DNA from: Mnemiopsis leidyi | Taxonomy: Eukaryota; Ctenophora; Tentaculata; Lobata; Bolinopsidae | Direction of reading: 5' to 3' | DNA length: 31,578 nt | Assembly (NCBI GenBank): GCA_000226015.1 | Contig: JH152923.1 | Span: 54,678 to 86,255, forward strand | In this document: positions 9,965-20,948 of the stretch, piece after piece | How the letters are laid out: the number at the start of each line of letters is the position of its first letter | Numbering within the stretch: the first letter of the stretch is position 1 | Translations under genes and position numbers: made by a program | The notes under the pieces: model-generated | Seen by the model: the letters and a program-made list of their open reading frames with translations, nothing else | The model's database searches: none | What the model was told of the DNA's origin: nothing

Positions 9965-12900
9965 TTGCAGCCTAGGCACAGCGATGTTGATTGTTGCAGT
10001 TGAGTATCGACCGAGAGGATGGATGGTAACTCGGAAAAGTTTGTATCGATTCTGGCAGCTCTAAAACTTTTCTTCAAGTGTTCGAGTCCACTTTTATGAG
10101 GATCCAACAGAGTTACTACTAAAACTGATTTAAAAAGAGCAGCGATCGCACGAAAATACAAAAGTTTCCTTGTGTGCTGAGCATTGACGCGAATAACGTT
10201 GTAATATCTATCATGCTTGCTTGAAGCTGTTTGCCTGCACAAAGGCGTGCTTGTTGTCATACAAGATTTAGCTGCCGTGGAAGTTGTTTTGACGATAAAG
10301 AGTCCCTTGAAATCCGAGTTAAAACATCAAACATGCATCTTGAAAACTCAATTCTGATCTACTTTCTGGCACGCTGCTTCCACCGGTTTGTTATACACTT
10401 CGGTTCATTCCGTAGTCACTGTATAGTATATATATTATATAGTATGGCTCTAAAATCTTAAAATCTGTGCAGGACTGTAGAAAAATTATTCAACAAAAGC
10501 GATTGACTTCAAGTAAACCCAATCATTCATTGTAAATGAATAAAATCAAATGAGCTTACACTTACAAATGCAAAAAAGCAAGATCCAGCTCGATAATCGA
10601 TGCATTAGTAGAAACAGTCAGTTCTGACAACCAGGTAGTAGGTACTGGTAGCACTATAGCAGGTAGCACTATAGCAGGTATAGCACTATGCCTATAGCAG
10701 GTATAGCACTGTAGCAGGTAGCACAATTATAGCAGCGCGGCGATTATCATGCAGGAGTAACACGATGGTGCAAAGTTAGTAACAAGTTTTCAGAAGTCAG
10801 CTTAAGCCTTTATAATTATTCATGATTTCTACGTTTTTTGCAATGCAAGGATGCGTATGCATTGCAAGGATGCCAAGCCAACGTATTTACTAAACTGTAT
10901 CGCCATTGAACCAGATTGGCCAATAAATCGCTATAAATATGATACTATACTAGATTACTAGATTAGCAGCAAAAATTTTGATTTGGTATGACTATTAGTA
11001 TGAGGCTGTCGCACAAATAATTATTCCAACTTTTAAATTTATGGCTTTACTACTGCAGTCGTCATTAACGCTCTAGTATATAAAGAACCCACATGACATA
11101 AAAAGTTAAAGGAGCAAAGGCGAACTAATACTAGTGCTGGCAATTTTACTTGTGAAACTAAGGTCGAATTAGCAACTTAGATATTATCCCACTGTTGTGG
11201 AAACCTGGATAAAGACATTCCTGGAATTTTTAATGACATAATGCCTCGAAATATATAAACGAACTGCACATATTATAATATAGTAGATTCGTCTGCTTAT
11301 TATTGCTATTATTCTATTAGTATTGTATGTTAGTTATATTCATGCCTTTATACTGGCTGCCTCGGTTCCGGAATAACCTGATTAGCTTCTCCTCCGTACA
11401 CAGTTGACGAAAGTGGAGTAGTTACTAATCAGAGTTTTCAATACTTGATATATACTGTGTATAAATAGTACAGGGCTGCTCCCGCCAATATGTTGCACAT
11501 GAAGCTTGTGTATAAGCGGCTGCAATTTCGTGTTGTAGTTTGAAATTCAGTCTGCAATTTTCGTCTGCTATTCGAGAAATTTGCTTCTTTGCATGTAAAT
11601 GTTTTGATTGATTTTGAATGATATGTGTGTACCGTGGATCGCAATTGTTTATAAGAAACTTAGAGATTGAAATCACTTGATTGTTGACAATCACAATACT
11701 TATTACTCATCCTTAATATGAATCATCGGCTCTAGTATGTAGTATGTGCTATAAGTATAACTTAATTATAGTTTGTCAGTTTGATCACTCGAAAATTATA
11801 TCGTTCAAAGGAATGAAAATCTGAACCGCTAAACTTCTCGAAAACACCTCAAGTTCAATTATATAATATACTTATACTTATAGTTTATAGTTGCAATACC
11901 ATGTTCAGAGTCACGCTCGGAATCCAGTTTAGCAACCAGTTTAGCATAACCAGCTAACTTTCATACACGCAGCTAAAACCGCGAATCAGATTGACGTACA
12001 TTGAAGTGTGTGCCTTGTTGCATGTTGTGACTTTAGTTGAATGATATTGTCGCACGTCAACAAATTTTAAATCATTTCCCGACCTTAGAATTAGATTTAA
12101 AATGTTCTTTACTTGTATAGATCACTCCAAAACATAAATATGCCACCTTCATAGTTATACGTTAGCAATTTGAACAATTGCTGAAGCAAAAGTTTGATTG
12201 ATTATAGATAAAGTGCATTAGGTTGTTAATTCATGTGGAATACCTACAAAAGTCATGGTATAATTTCCGATGGATTGAATGATTGTGATGGCATAAAGGC
12301 TGGATGAAAGTATGTTCTATTTTACACAATGCGAGAACACGTGACATTTAGCAAGCTTATTCTAAACAATCTTTCACGTGGCATACTGAACTAGACGTCA
12401 CAAAGCATCTTACTCTCAGGACAAAAGATCGCTGATTCGTTTGCTATTATACTATCAGAGTACGGTCTAATGTTTTGCTCTGGCTGATGAAAAATCTGTC
12501 GCTTTATAGTTGAGTTGCCTAAGCTTTATTATCTTCTTTCCAATTATTTGTCAGGATTCTAAATTAAAAAGATTTAAATGAATATATATTCTGATTCATT
12601 TAAAATATTAATACAAATATTGGTTTAGCTAAACTTCTCATTCTAATCTTTTATTCTGAATTCTATTTGCAAAATACTGATGTTTACCTATTCAAAACCA
12701 TTTTTGTCTACAATCATTCTCAGTCCGCCAAGGTCTCAAAAATAACCCAGACTGATTTTATCCTCTTTTGACACAAGACAGAAGATCGTCCAGTCAGGAC
12801 TAATGGACTATACATGTGGCTCTTAGAGCACCACACCTCCAAGCATGATGTGTAACATATTAGTAGCCTTGTAGTCTTGTACTTGTTACAATCGATAATG

Positions 12901-13911
12901 AACCTCAGCAGTGCAGAACTATGAACCAATATGGGTGACACATGTGAGAATTTAATGAATAAGCTCTAAAATATATGCACGACCATCTTCTTATTTATTT
13001 CCCTCCGAACGTTCGAGAGTAATGTTGGTTTGTTATTTTTGTGGACGTGCATAATCATAAATCTAATTCAGAGTGCGAAGGTCATATCCTTTATGTTGCA
13101 CTATAAATTTATCCGTGTAACTAATTGGTACAATTAAGAACATGACTAATTCCCACAAATACCGCTGTCATTGTTTAAATTTTTTCCAAATTCAACTCCA
13201 GAGAAGATTCAATTGTTCAAAAGCAGATCGACATTTTCAAGTAGGAAAAGATTAACGTTGATGCAATACAAATGACGATATTGCTGCAAATAGAATATGA
13301 AGCATGCTTGCTCATGACAACTGATACAGGATATCATCTAGATCTTCATGTCTGGCCTTCCTCGACGATATGAACTGGAACATTTCTGCACGTTTTTTAA
13401 TTGGAATTTAACTCAAGTTAAATTAGAGCTGGTATTAGAGCCAAAGGTTTGTTTCGTAAGTGTAGTTGTAGACCACGTAGCTTCTTTCTTCTTGTTTAAT
13501 TAGCACTTCAGACTTGAAAAGCAGCCCAGAATTGCTCTAATTCTGCTAAAATTTTCTATAATTCTGGCAGCAAGTCGTCCAATTTGTATCGTTTTAGAAA
13601 TATGTTTGGCAGACATTTCGAGACAACAGTTTTAAATAGCAGTTTACATGCAAGCTTAATTTTATTTGAAATTCATTGCTTTAAGGATATCAGTTGTCGC
13701 ATTTCATTTTCTGTTAGTATGACTTATTCTACTCAATCTAATTGCAAACGGCAAACCTAATACTAAGTAAAACTCCAATCATAAATTCCTTAATTCATCA
13801 TATAAAGTTTATATTGCCGTTAAATTTGCTCTTTATAGTGATCATAAATGTTTTTATTTGATTGTCTTTTGACTGATCGTTTTATATTTTATATTTATAG
13901 TGCCAACTGCA
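9965..13911. other. intergenic region between divergent genes; no gene recognised
   Basis: About 3.9 kb of AT-rich sequence separates the starts of the minus-strand membrane protein and the plus-strand phosphatase-like gene. It should hold both promoters and 5'UTRs. A TATA-like tract lies at about 10425-10442, but I cannot tie it to a start site. Open frames here are short and show no codon pattern, splice context or family motif. Confidence 0.55.
10633..10735. repeat. short degenerate tandem repeat (TAGCACTATAGCAGG)
   Basis: Roughly six degenerate copies of a 15-20-bp unit containing TAGCAC and TATAGCAGG occur in the intergenic region. No function is evident. Confidence 0.8.
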
Positions 13912-16900
13912 ATGATGACGTTAGGGGAGTACGAAGACGATTACTTACTAGGAGTAGGAAACAAAAAAGGGCCCTTCAAGAAAGATTCTGTCACGAGCAT
14001 ATCAACTTTAGTACCACCCACACTATCTAATGCTGGATTCATCAAGCGCAATTCAAGGTTGGGCTAATATAGATCAATTAAGTAGTTGGCTAGGTAATCA
14101 ATAATTCTTGAATTAACAGGTGTTTTGTCATTACCATTAAAGCATTATAGTAAATATAGCTGTGAATGAGTTAAACTCAACAACAGTAGCAGCATGCTGA
14201 AATTATTTCCTGAACTGTAATTTTGAATTTTATTATCATTGTCATTTGTCTATGTCACAAAGTTCAGTTTTTGTGGTAGTTTTAGTAAGAAAACAACACG
14301 GTTTTTGTCAAAATTAAACCCAAGACGTTTCTCAGCCAAAGCGAATTTTTTCACCTCTCATGTATAAATCTGGTCATTTTGCTTCCAGTCTAAAGCGGAA
14401 AGAATCGACAGCGAGTACGATAACAACTCTCCCCAAGACGTTTATTGACGATGATATTGTGTTTTTTAGTCCCCTACAACAATCACACGGGAGTGGAGAT
14501 TGTACCTCAGTTATCTCCTTCAATATTCCCTGTCAGCATACTTACTACAGAGAACACAGGTTAGTTTTTGTATTTGTAACGGACCTGGTTAAATTGTAGT
14601 CAGTTTAAATTTTGATCTGTTTGGAGCAATCAACAGCGCTGGCAAGCGCAACCGTCTTTTTCTTTTCTTTTCTTTGAACAAGCGCCGTTTTGCAAATCGG
14701 CGTTGCAAGCAGCGGCCTGGGACCGTTACGGCCGGGGTCTTGAAGTAAGATTAATACGCGAATAGTAAAACTGAATAGTGAATAGCCAAGTTCTACATAA
14801 TAAAAGGGTCTAACATTTATTGAAATAACGAATTAGATTACTTATATACTGAAATGACGGACCTATAACAATATCCTTGATAACATCTTTTACGATTTAA
14901 CGATACAATGAACCCAATAATTAGGAAGATAGTCGTCAAAATCATCCTGCTTGAAATCAGGAAGTACGTGATATTCAGCTCCCTCCCCAAACACGGTTTT
15001 TAAAATTCCAGCAAATTCGCTACAAGTAAAAGGACAGAAAGGTATGTCATTTCTCCGTAACGTCGGAACTTTTCTCCCGTTTCTCTCCTTCATCTGGACA
15101 TCAGGGTCAGTTTCTAGGTCGGTTTCGGACACGTCTACATCAGACCTAAAAATCAGGGAAGTAACTTTCCCACCCTTCTCCACCCACTCTACTTGGGTGT
15201 TAAATATTCTGTCTGTTGTGTAGAATATGTTCTTGTTTTTGTACGGAGGAAAAGTCTTGTTTTCAAGGAGGTAGTCGTAGTTGTAGTGATCCACAATCAA
15301 CATTCCTCCGACCTTCAGCAGCTTCTTGTAGTTTTCCAGGGCTCTCATATGTGTCCGGTACTCCCCTTCAAAGTCGGGGAGAGTAGCGAAGGAGTTTCCA
15401 ATGCATAGAATAACATCGTACCCCTCATCTGGGTGTTTCACGGAAGCCGAACTCAGATCCAACCAATCTCCATATCCAATCTGCCAGTCCTGACCTAGTT
15501 CGGGTAACTTAGCCTTCATCTCCCGGGCTTTGTTCAGGAAATCTTTGTCAACATCAGTTGTAACCACTTTGAAACCCTCTTCAACCAACATACAGCTGTC
15601 TATCCCCAGTCCGCACGCCACATCGTACACAGTTCTAGCGGAGCGATCTCTGAGGAGCTTGAGGAGGGAGTCTTTGTAGTTGGAGAGACGAGTCGTGGGG
15701 TCCCCAACATAAAGGTGCCACATTTGAGCTTCCTTGCCGTTAAAGTACGGCCGGTCTTCTTCCTTGTCATAGTTGACAACTTTCTTTGTGTTTTCGCCGT
15801 TTAGGCTCGGTTGATCTTCGTCTCCGACTGACATTATTGTGTGTTTTATTTTCCTGCGACAAAATGTGATATAACAGATGAATGGAAACATTTTCTGTTT
15901 CTAGTAGCAACTAGAGTGTTCGTAGTACTGTTAAAAAAAGTTCAAAACTATTTTAATACTACAAAAACAACAAAGTTGTTAAGGCTGATGAAGATGTCGA
16001 ACAAAAATATATTTGTGTGAAAAAACGGCACAAGTAAGATTGGTTTTTGGCTGTGGCAATCACAACTAAGGCATTAAATTTCACAATTGTTTTGCGAGTC
16101 CTCATAGCAGATAAATTGTTGATTTCATAGTATAGATCTTTATAGATGCACTGATCAATCAATGTTAATTATGTTAGTGTTTCAAACCCTTTGGGACATT
16201 GCTGCGCCCAGTCTCAAACCTAACAGAAATATCACAACAAGGAACAAACAAACACACACAAGGCCGTGGATTGAATGTGATCAATTTTTGGGCACAGTCA
16301 GGCTCAGTGGGAGCCCCTTTTAACTTCCTATTTAAAAATTTAAGCTTTAATTACTTAATTAATTTCGCTATTTCGTGCCAATTTGATCAACTTCAAGTAG
16401 CTTTTTCAATTTTTATTTACATCATAAAATTAAAGATGACCAACTGCCCTTGAGCTTTGAAAGGTGAAACAAAATAGATATAATTGGTATTCATTCATTC
16501 AAATATTATAAATAAGACAATAAGATTGCCAATATTAGAAAAAGTGAGTGTCTGCAGCTAAATCCCTCTTCTTGCCATCACAAGGTGTGGAATCTTTAAA
16601 CTTAAATTTACTATAACTTAAACTTGCTAGTCAAACAGTGCGGCAACTAGCAAGAAAAACCCTGAAAGAATCGAGTTAACTCTGACCTGAACAGTATAAC
16701 GCATTCCTTGCGTGGTTGGAAGTTGGAACAAACGGGTGATAACTGATATCCAATTTAAAGCAGCTCACTCATGGGGCTGCACGGCTACTTCAGTTCATGT
16801 CAACTATCCAGTGTACTGTTACCAGTGTCTCATTATGGACAACAAATTCAAAAAGGGGGCAATTTAAACCAACTTTTATCAATATTTGGGCCCCTTTTCG

Positions 16901-19900
16901 CTCAGGAGCCCTGCGGCTAGGTTTTACCGTTTTACCCCTCACTCCACGGCCCTGAACTCACAAACAAACAGCTAACAGTAGCATTTAGCAAGCAAACAAA
17001 GACACACAGCACATGGAACTAAAGCTCTAATTGAGATTGTTCCGGCGGAACGCATTAAACTGTTATTATTAACCGGGACTCGTTAAAATTAGTTAACTGG
17101 GTAAAAAGGAGTAATGAAGCAGGTGCGTCACCTCATCATGAAACATGAAAACAGACGGATGTTTAAACTTAGATGTAACTAGCTATAGATTTTAGATGTA
17201 ACTAGCGTCAACAACATTAACAAAGTGAAACCAACTTTGAAGCTATGCTGTGAGGCTTGCCACCCACAATTGCAACGTTAAGGTTAACTTCCTCCGCGAC
17301 TACATATAAGCCTCAAATAATTGTATTTGTTGTGTTTGTAATGGTTTATAACACGCTATACATTGCGGATAAGGTTGCCATAATGACATCTTATCCAAAC
17401 ATTCTTCACAGAAGGTTCCCGTCGTCCTGCCCCAAAATATTCTGCCACAGATAATTAAGGGCCATCATGGCCCGACCACTTATCATAGCGGTATGACAAA
17501 CGTATACATTTTGCCCAACCGCGTTTTGTACCCAAATTTACAAAAAAATGATTTTCCAATTCCAGTTGTCGGACAGTGAACTTGAATAGTTACACTTTAA
17601 TATATCAGGGAAATATAATTTTAAAACTAAATAAGTTCCACTCCCAATGTCTGATTTGAGAATTTGGTTTTTGAGCACTGCGTCATTAGCCATAATTGAT
17701 CTGTGAGGGTGGCCTTTTTCAGTAGCAACTTGAACAAAACCTTATTGAGGGGATCTCTAGAGACTTGAAGGAAGCTCGAGTTAGGCAAGCTTTGCTTTTG
17801 TCCCTTGATACATATATAGGGGGATAGACGCTTTTCTCTGCAATTTTGTTACACATATGGAATCAGAACTAAAGATAGTATATCCTAAAACGACATATTG
17901 TGTGAAAGATAATCGTTCACTGGAGTGTGCATTATTTTGGGTTTAAGATTAAAGTCGAAATATTGAAAAGTCACGCAGGGGTGACGTCAACAATCGTTGG
18001 GTAATACAAAGACTGAAGTATAAAATCAAAATTTGAAACTTAATTTACCGGGATGAAGATGCAGTCTTAACGAAAAATGAGACAACTGTTATATAACTGA
18101 TAATCGGTTCAAATTTTGAAAGCTTAACTGTCCAAAAGTTGATCATCAAATTTCATTATCGGTATAATCGCAGGTAAAGATAAGCGTTTTTAACGAATAT
18201 CTACTTAAAATCCACCTATTTTGCAGAATTTATGACAATGGTAGGTCCTGTATGATCGCCCTAACATTCTATTTCTATTTAGCTAAGTTGCAAACATCGT
18301 TCTTCGTACTAGAAGAGTTTGAGGACAATCAAGAGAGGACAATCAAGAGACACCTATTTGAATTCGTATTTAAAGAATAATTAAGAATAAAGAACTAAAA
18401 ACTCGATCTGTGCAGCACAGACACGTGTCGAGCAGCTGAATAAACAAACAATTTTAGATCCAAAAAGATTCGGTTGTTCAAACTTCGTTGCAGCTCGAGT
18501 CGCAGCGAGCTCTGATCTCATTGGCTACTTAAAGGACTAGAGTATATTATAGCTTACAAGGATAGTTCCAGTAAACAGAATGGAACTACGTTTTACCCAT
18601 GGTAGGGGGATACTCTTAAGTTAATCAAGTGTAAATGGATCGGGACCTGAAGGATCCCTACTGCAATTTTGTGGACAAATTCAATCTAAGTGTGGAGAAT
18701 GGATAAAGGAATAAATTCCCTTAGTAAGTGAGTCTAAGTCTAGGGCACCCGCACAACCATTGTATATTCACAATAAGTGTGAGCTGCCAGCAGACGGCAG
18801 TGGTAAAGCAGGTTTCACCACGTGACCGCTGTGCAGCCAATAGAATGCCATGAGGTAAGAATTCAACCAATAGTTAGCCACTTTGGGGCAGCTACAGTGA
18901 AAGCAGGAAAGGTCTACGTATCATCGATCACGTGGAATTTTTACAACACGTGATCGGTTGAGAAACATTGAGAGCGTCTGGATCTGAAACTTGGACAATC
19001 TTCTTGAAAAACTTTGAGAATCGTCTTAAGAAACTTTGAGAGTCTTCTTGAGAAACTTTAAGAATCTTCTTGAGAAACTTTAAGAATCGTCTTGAGAAAC
19101 TTTGAGAATCGTCTTAAGAAACTTTGGGAATCTTCTTAAAAAACTTTGAGAATTGTTTTGAGAAACTTTGTGAATCTCTGGAGAAACTTTGAGAATCGTC
19201 TTAAGAAATTTTAAGAATCGCCTTGGGAAACTTTGAGAATTGTTTTGAGAAACTTTGATCTTGAGAATCTCCTTGAGAAAGTTTCGGAATCTTCTTTAGA
19301 AACTTTGAGAATTGTTTTGAGAAACTTTGAGACTCGTCTTAACAAACTTTAAGAATCGCCTTGAGAAACTTTGAGAATATCCTTGCGATAAACTTTGGGA
19401 ATCGTCATCAGAAACTTTGAGAATCTTCTTGAGAAATGTGAATGTCTGGAGAAACTTAGATAATTCACGAAAAATTATTTCATAAACTAATATTTCGAGT
19501 CCGCCTCGTTCGAAACCAAAAAATTTAACATAATTTACGGTCATGTGATCGTTGAAATGGACCGACGAAGATGAATCACAATTAACCTAATTGTGATTCA
19601 TAATCATCTTGGTTAATTATCAAGGTCCCCTATTTTTGACCACATAACTTACGACCGTAAAACTCAAAATGATCGACCGTAATTTTGATAACACTTATTC
19701 TTCGTCGGTCCATTTCAACGTTCCATTCTCTAATTATATTCGTTCTCTTTCTCGACAGGTGGACGAGAAATGGAAGACAACACTTAGAGTTTCACACTCC
19801 AAACAGCAGGACACCCCCCAACATGGCCCAGATTTCTATCGCTCTAGAGTTTATTGAGGAAACGTTCGATAACGGAGGTAGGGGTACCACTATACCAGGA

Positions 19901-20948
19901 TTTTAATACTTTATCACTAATTGCTCTCGTTTTAGGTCGTTTATAACTCGTTTAATTTTATACCGTTTTCACAGATCACTAGAACTTGTTCAACTTCATG
20001 TAGAGTTGTTCATATTGGCATTGCATTATGTGAGTTGTTTATAATTATAACTTGTTTATGCGAGTTGTTCATAACTTGGGAGGGGTCCAATTTGCAAATT
20101 CTAACCTAAAATCTCTAGACCTAAATGATAAATCAAAATGGTCCGCTTTGACTTTGAGTTTAACTTGGCATGTAGGTGTCCGTTTTCTTTACCAAGCCCC
20201 GTCATACCTTGTTAAACTTGCTATCTCATAAAACCAGAACTTGATTAAATTTGCAATTGTTGAAAGCAAGAATAAGACGCGTGTCTATATTCATTTTATA
20301 GGTTGATAACCTACTGTCGTGGACTTCACGTTCTGTGGCCCATTCCAGTCCTGGTGACTTCGAGTTCGAAAAACTAAAAAGATTTGACGCGCATCGCCCG
20401 TTAATCGTTATAAGTATAACAGCTAATTAATCATATGTCATTCAGGTAAGACGTTTATTCGAAGTTACAGTAAGGCGTGTAGAAGTGCTGTGTTGATGGC
20501 TTGTTACCTCATGAGCAACCACGGTTTTACAATAAAGCAGGTCAGCTTTTATAATTATAACCGTTATAATTATGTAGTTATTTAATATTAGCTACAGGAC
20601 AGCTTTTATAAATATAACCGTTATAATTATGTATTTTTTTAATAGTTTAGCTACATATTTACCAAGAATCTATTTACCACTGATATTCATTTCCAGTTTG
20701 CACCTTATAGCTCATATGTTTTCCAGTACTACCACCTCAGAATTAAAATGATTTCTATAAGTATAAATATCACCTCATACATTTTTTCATTAAATTAAAT
20801 TCAAGTCAATTCAACGCAGGCGATCGGAAATTTAAGAGAAATCCAACCGAATTTAGGATTTTCGGAACAACAGATGGACTGCTTGAAGAGTTTCAGCGAA
20901 ATGTTACTGCGTGATACTAGCGATAATGACGATCATTTCTTTGATTGA
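13912..20948 (+). CDS. dual-specificity-phosphatase-like protein with Ser at the catalytic Cys (probable pseudophosphatase)
   Basis: Five exons read 13912-14057, 14389-14559, 19759-19877, 20446-20540 and 20820-20948, with GT/AG ends and consistent phases (2,2,1,0). They give 660 nt and 219 residues ending in TGA. Residues 1-65 are a Ser/Thr/Lys-rich leader. The rest follows the small DSP fold pattern: CTSVISFNIPC (beta strand), ISIALEFIEETFDNGGKTFI before the P-loop, RSYSKACRSAVLMACYLMSNH, then the REIQPNLGF helix. The active-site signature HCx5R reads R151-S152-x5-R158: His and Cys are replaced by Arg and Ser, while the Arg is kept. No obvious general-acid Asp is visible. The family contains known inactive members (STYX, MK-STYX) with a similar Cys loss, so a binding or scaffold role is inferred. 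The start could also be an upstream exon, since an acceptor-like TTTATAG precedes it. Intron 2 (5.2 kb) houses the methyltransferase gene. Confidence 0.72.
14560..14889. other. 5' part of intron 2 of the phosphatase-like gene
   Basis: The intron begins with GTTAGT. A CTTTT-type pyrimidine tract lies at about 14657-14677, followed by a locally GC-richer stretch (14680-14740). No exon was seen. The minus-strand methyltransferase polyadenylation signal lies at 14816-14821. Confidence 0.5.
14816..14821 (-). terminator. AATAAA polyadenylation signal of the methyltransferase gene
   Basis: TTTATT on the plus strand is AATAAA on the minus strand, about 70 nt after the methyltransferase stop codon. 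This is the spacing expected of a short animal 3'UTR. Confidence 0.6.
14890..15834 (-). CDS. GNMT: glycine N-methyltransferase, intronless
   Basis: The 314-residue protein is close to the roughly 295 residues of vertebrate GNMT. This cytosolic enzyme transfers a methyl group from S-adenosylmethionine to glycine, giving sarcosine and regulating the SAM/SAH ratio. Visible family marks are MWHLYVGDPTTR near the N-terminus, the SAM-binding motif I VYDVACGLGIDSCMLVEEGF (residues about 69-88), an acidic TTDVD at the end of strand 2, DVILCIGNSFATLPD, GGMLIVDHYNYDYLL and the C-terminal FGEGAEYHVLPDFK. The start at 15834 (MSVGDED) fits family length; an in-frame ATG at 15891 adds 19 residues without family match. 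The whole CDS is one exon, unlike the multi-exon neighbours and vertebrate GNMT, so retroposition is possible. It lies inside intron 2 of the phosphatase-like gene, on the opposite strand. A sarcosine-type methyltransferase relative is the main alternative. Confidence 0.93.
   Translation of the reverse strand: MSVGDEDQPSLNGENTKKVVNYDKEEDRPYFNGKEAQMWHLYVGDPTTRLSNYKDSLLKLLRDRSARTVYDVACGLGIDSCMLVEEGFKVVTTDVDKDFLNKAREMKAKLPELGQDWQIGYGDWLDLSSASVKHPDEGYDVILCIGNSFATLPDFEGEYRTHMRALENYKKLLKVGGMLIVDHYNYDYLLENKTFPPYKNKNIFYTTDRIFNTQVEWVEKGGKVTSLIFRSDVDVSETDLETDPDVQMKERNGRKVPTLRRNDIPFCPFTCSEFAGILKTVFGEGAEYHVLPDFKQDDFDDYLPNYWVHCIVKS
15835..18924. other. 5' flank of the methyltransferase gene within the host intron; no gene recognised
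   Basis: About 3.1 kb of AT-rich intron sequence. Short open frames exist on both strands but none has splice context, family motif or convincing length. No RNA gene was recognised. Confidence 0.5.
18925..18956. repeat. inverted repeat with CACGTG cores
   Basis: CGATCACGTG (18925-18934) and CACGTGATCG (18947-18956) form perfect 10-bp arms around a 12-bp spacer. Each arm contains the palindromic E-box CACGTG. It could be a paired transcription-factor site or a small hairpin. Confidence 0.85.
18985..19460. repeat. 22-bp degenerate minisatellite
   Basis: About 20 imperfect copies of a unit like GAAACTTTGAGAATCGTCTT plus GA, with variants TCTTCTTG, TCGTCTTA, TTGTTTTG and some short units. It lies in intron 2 of the phosphatase-like gene, 300 bp before exon 3. 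It generates a Ser/Gln-rich open frame on the minus strand that I do not regard as coding. Confidence 0.93.
19550..19720. repeat. foldback structure: 22-bp perfect inverted arms enclosing a tight hairpin
   Basis: The outer arms 19550-19571 and 19699-19720 are perfect reverse complements over 22 bp. Inside them, 19571-19584 and 19588-19601 are perfect 14-bp arms around a 3-nt loop (ATGAATCACAATTA and its complement). The right outer arm ends only 38 bp before the acceptor of exon 3 of the phosphatase-like gene. It could be a small foldback transposon relic or an RNA hairpin near a splice site. Confidence 0.9.
20538..20651. repeat. 57-bp tandem duplication beginning at a splice donor
   Basis: Two copies, 20538-20594 and 20595-20651, share CAGG(T/A)CAGCTTTTATAA and a TATAACCGTTATAATTATGTA core. 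The first copy contains the exon-4 donor (CAG|GTCAGC) of the phosphatase-like gene. In the second copy the GT has become GA, so no second donor remains. Confidence 0.9.

Noticed and set aside
9925..10260. Minus-strand 111-codon open frame as the N-terminus of the membrane protein
   Set aside because: It is in a different frame from the spliced Cys-rich exons; the ATG at 9964 gives a proper signal peptide and joins exon 2 in phase.
11425..12941. Several 60-90-codon minus-strand open frames as genes
   Set aside because: No homology pattern, no in-phase splice partners, and AT-rich composition typical of chance frames.
19296..19544. Ser/Gln-rich minus-strand open frame
   Set aside because: It is a translation of the 22-bp minisatellite with no splice context.
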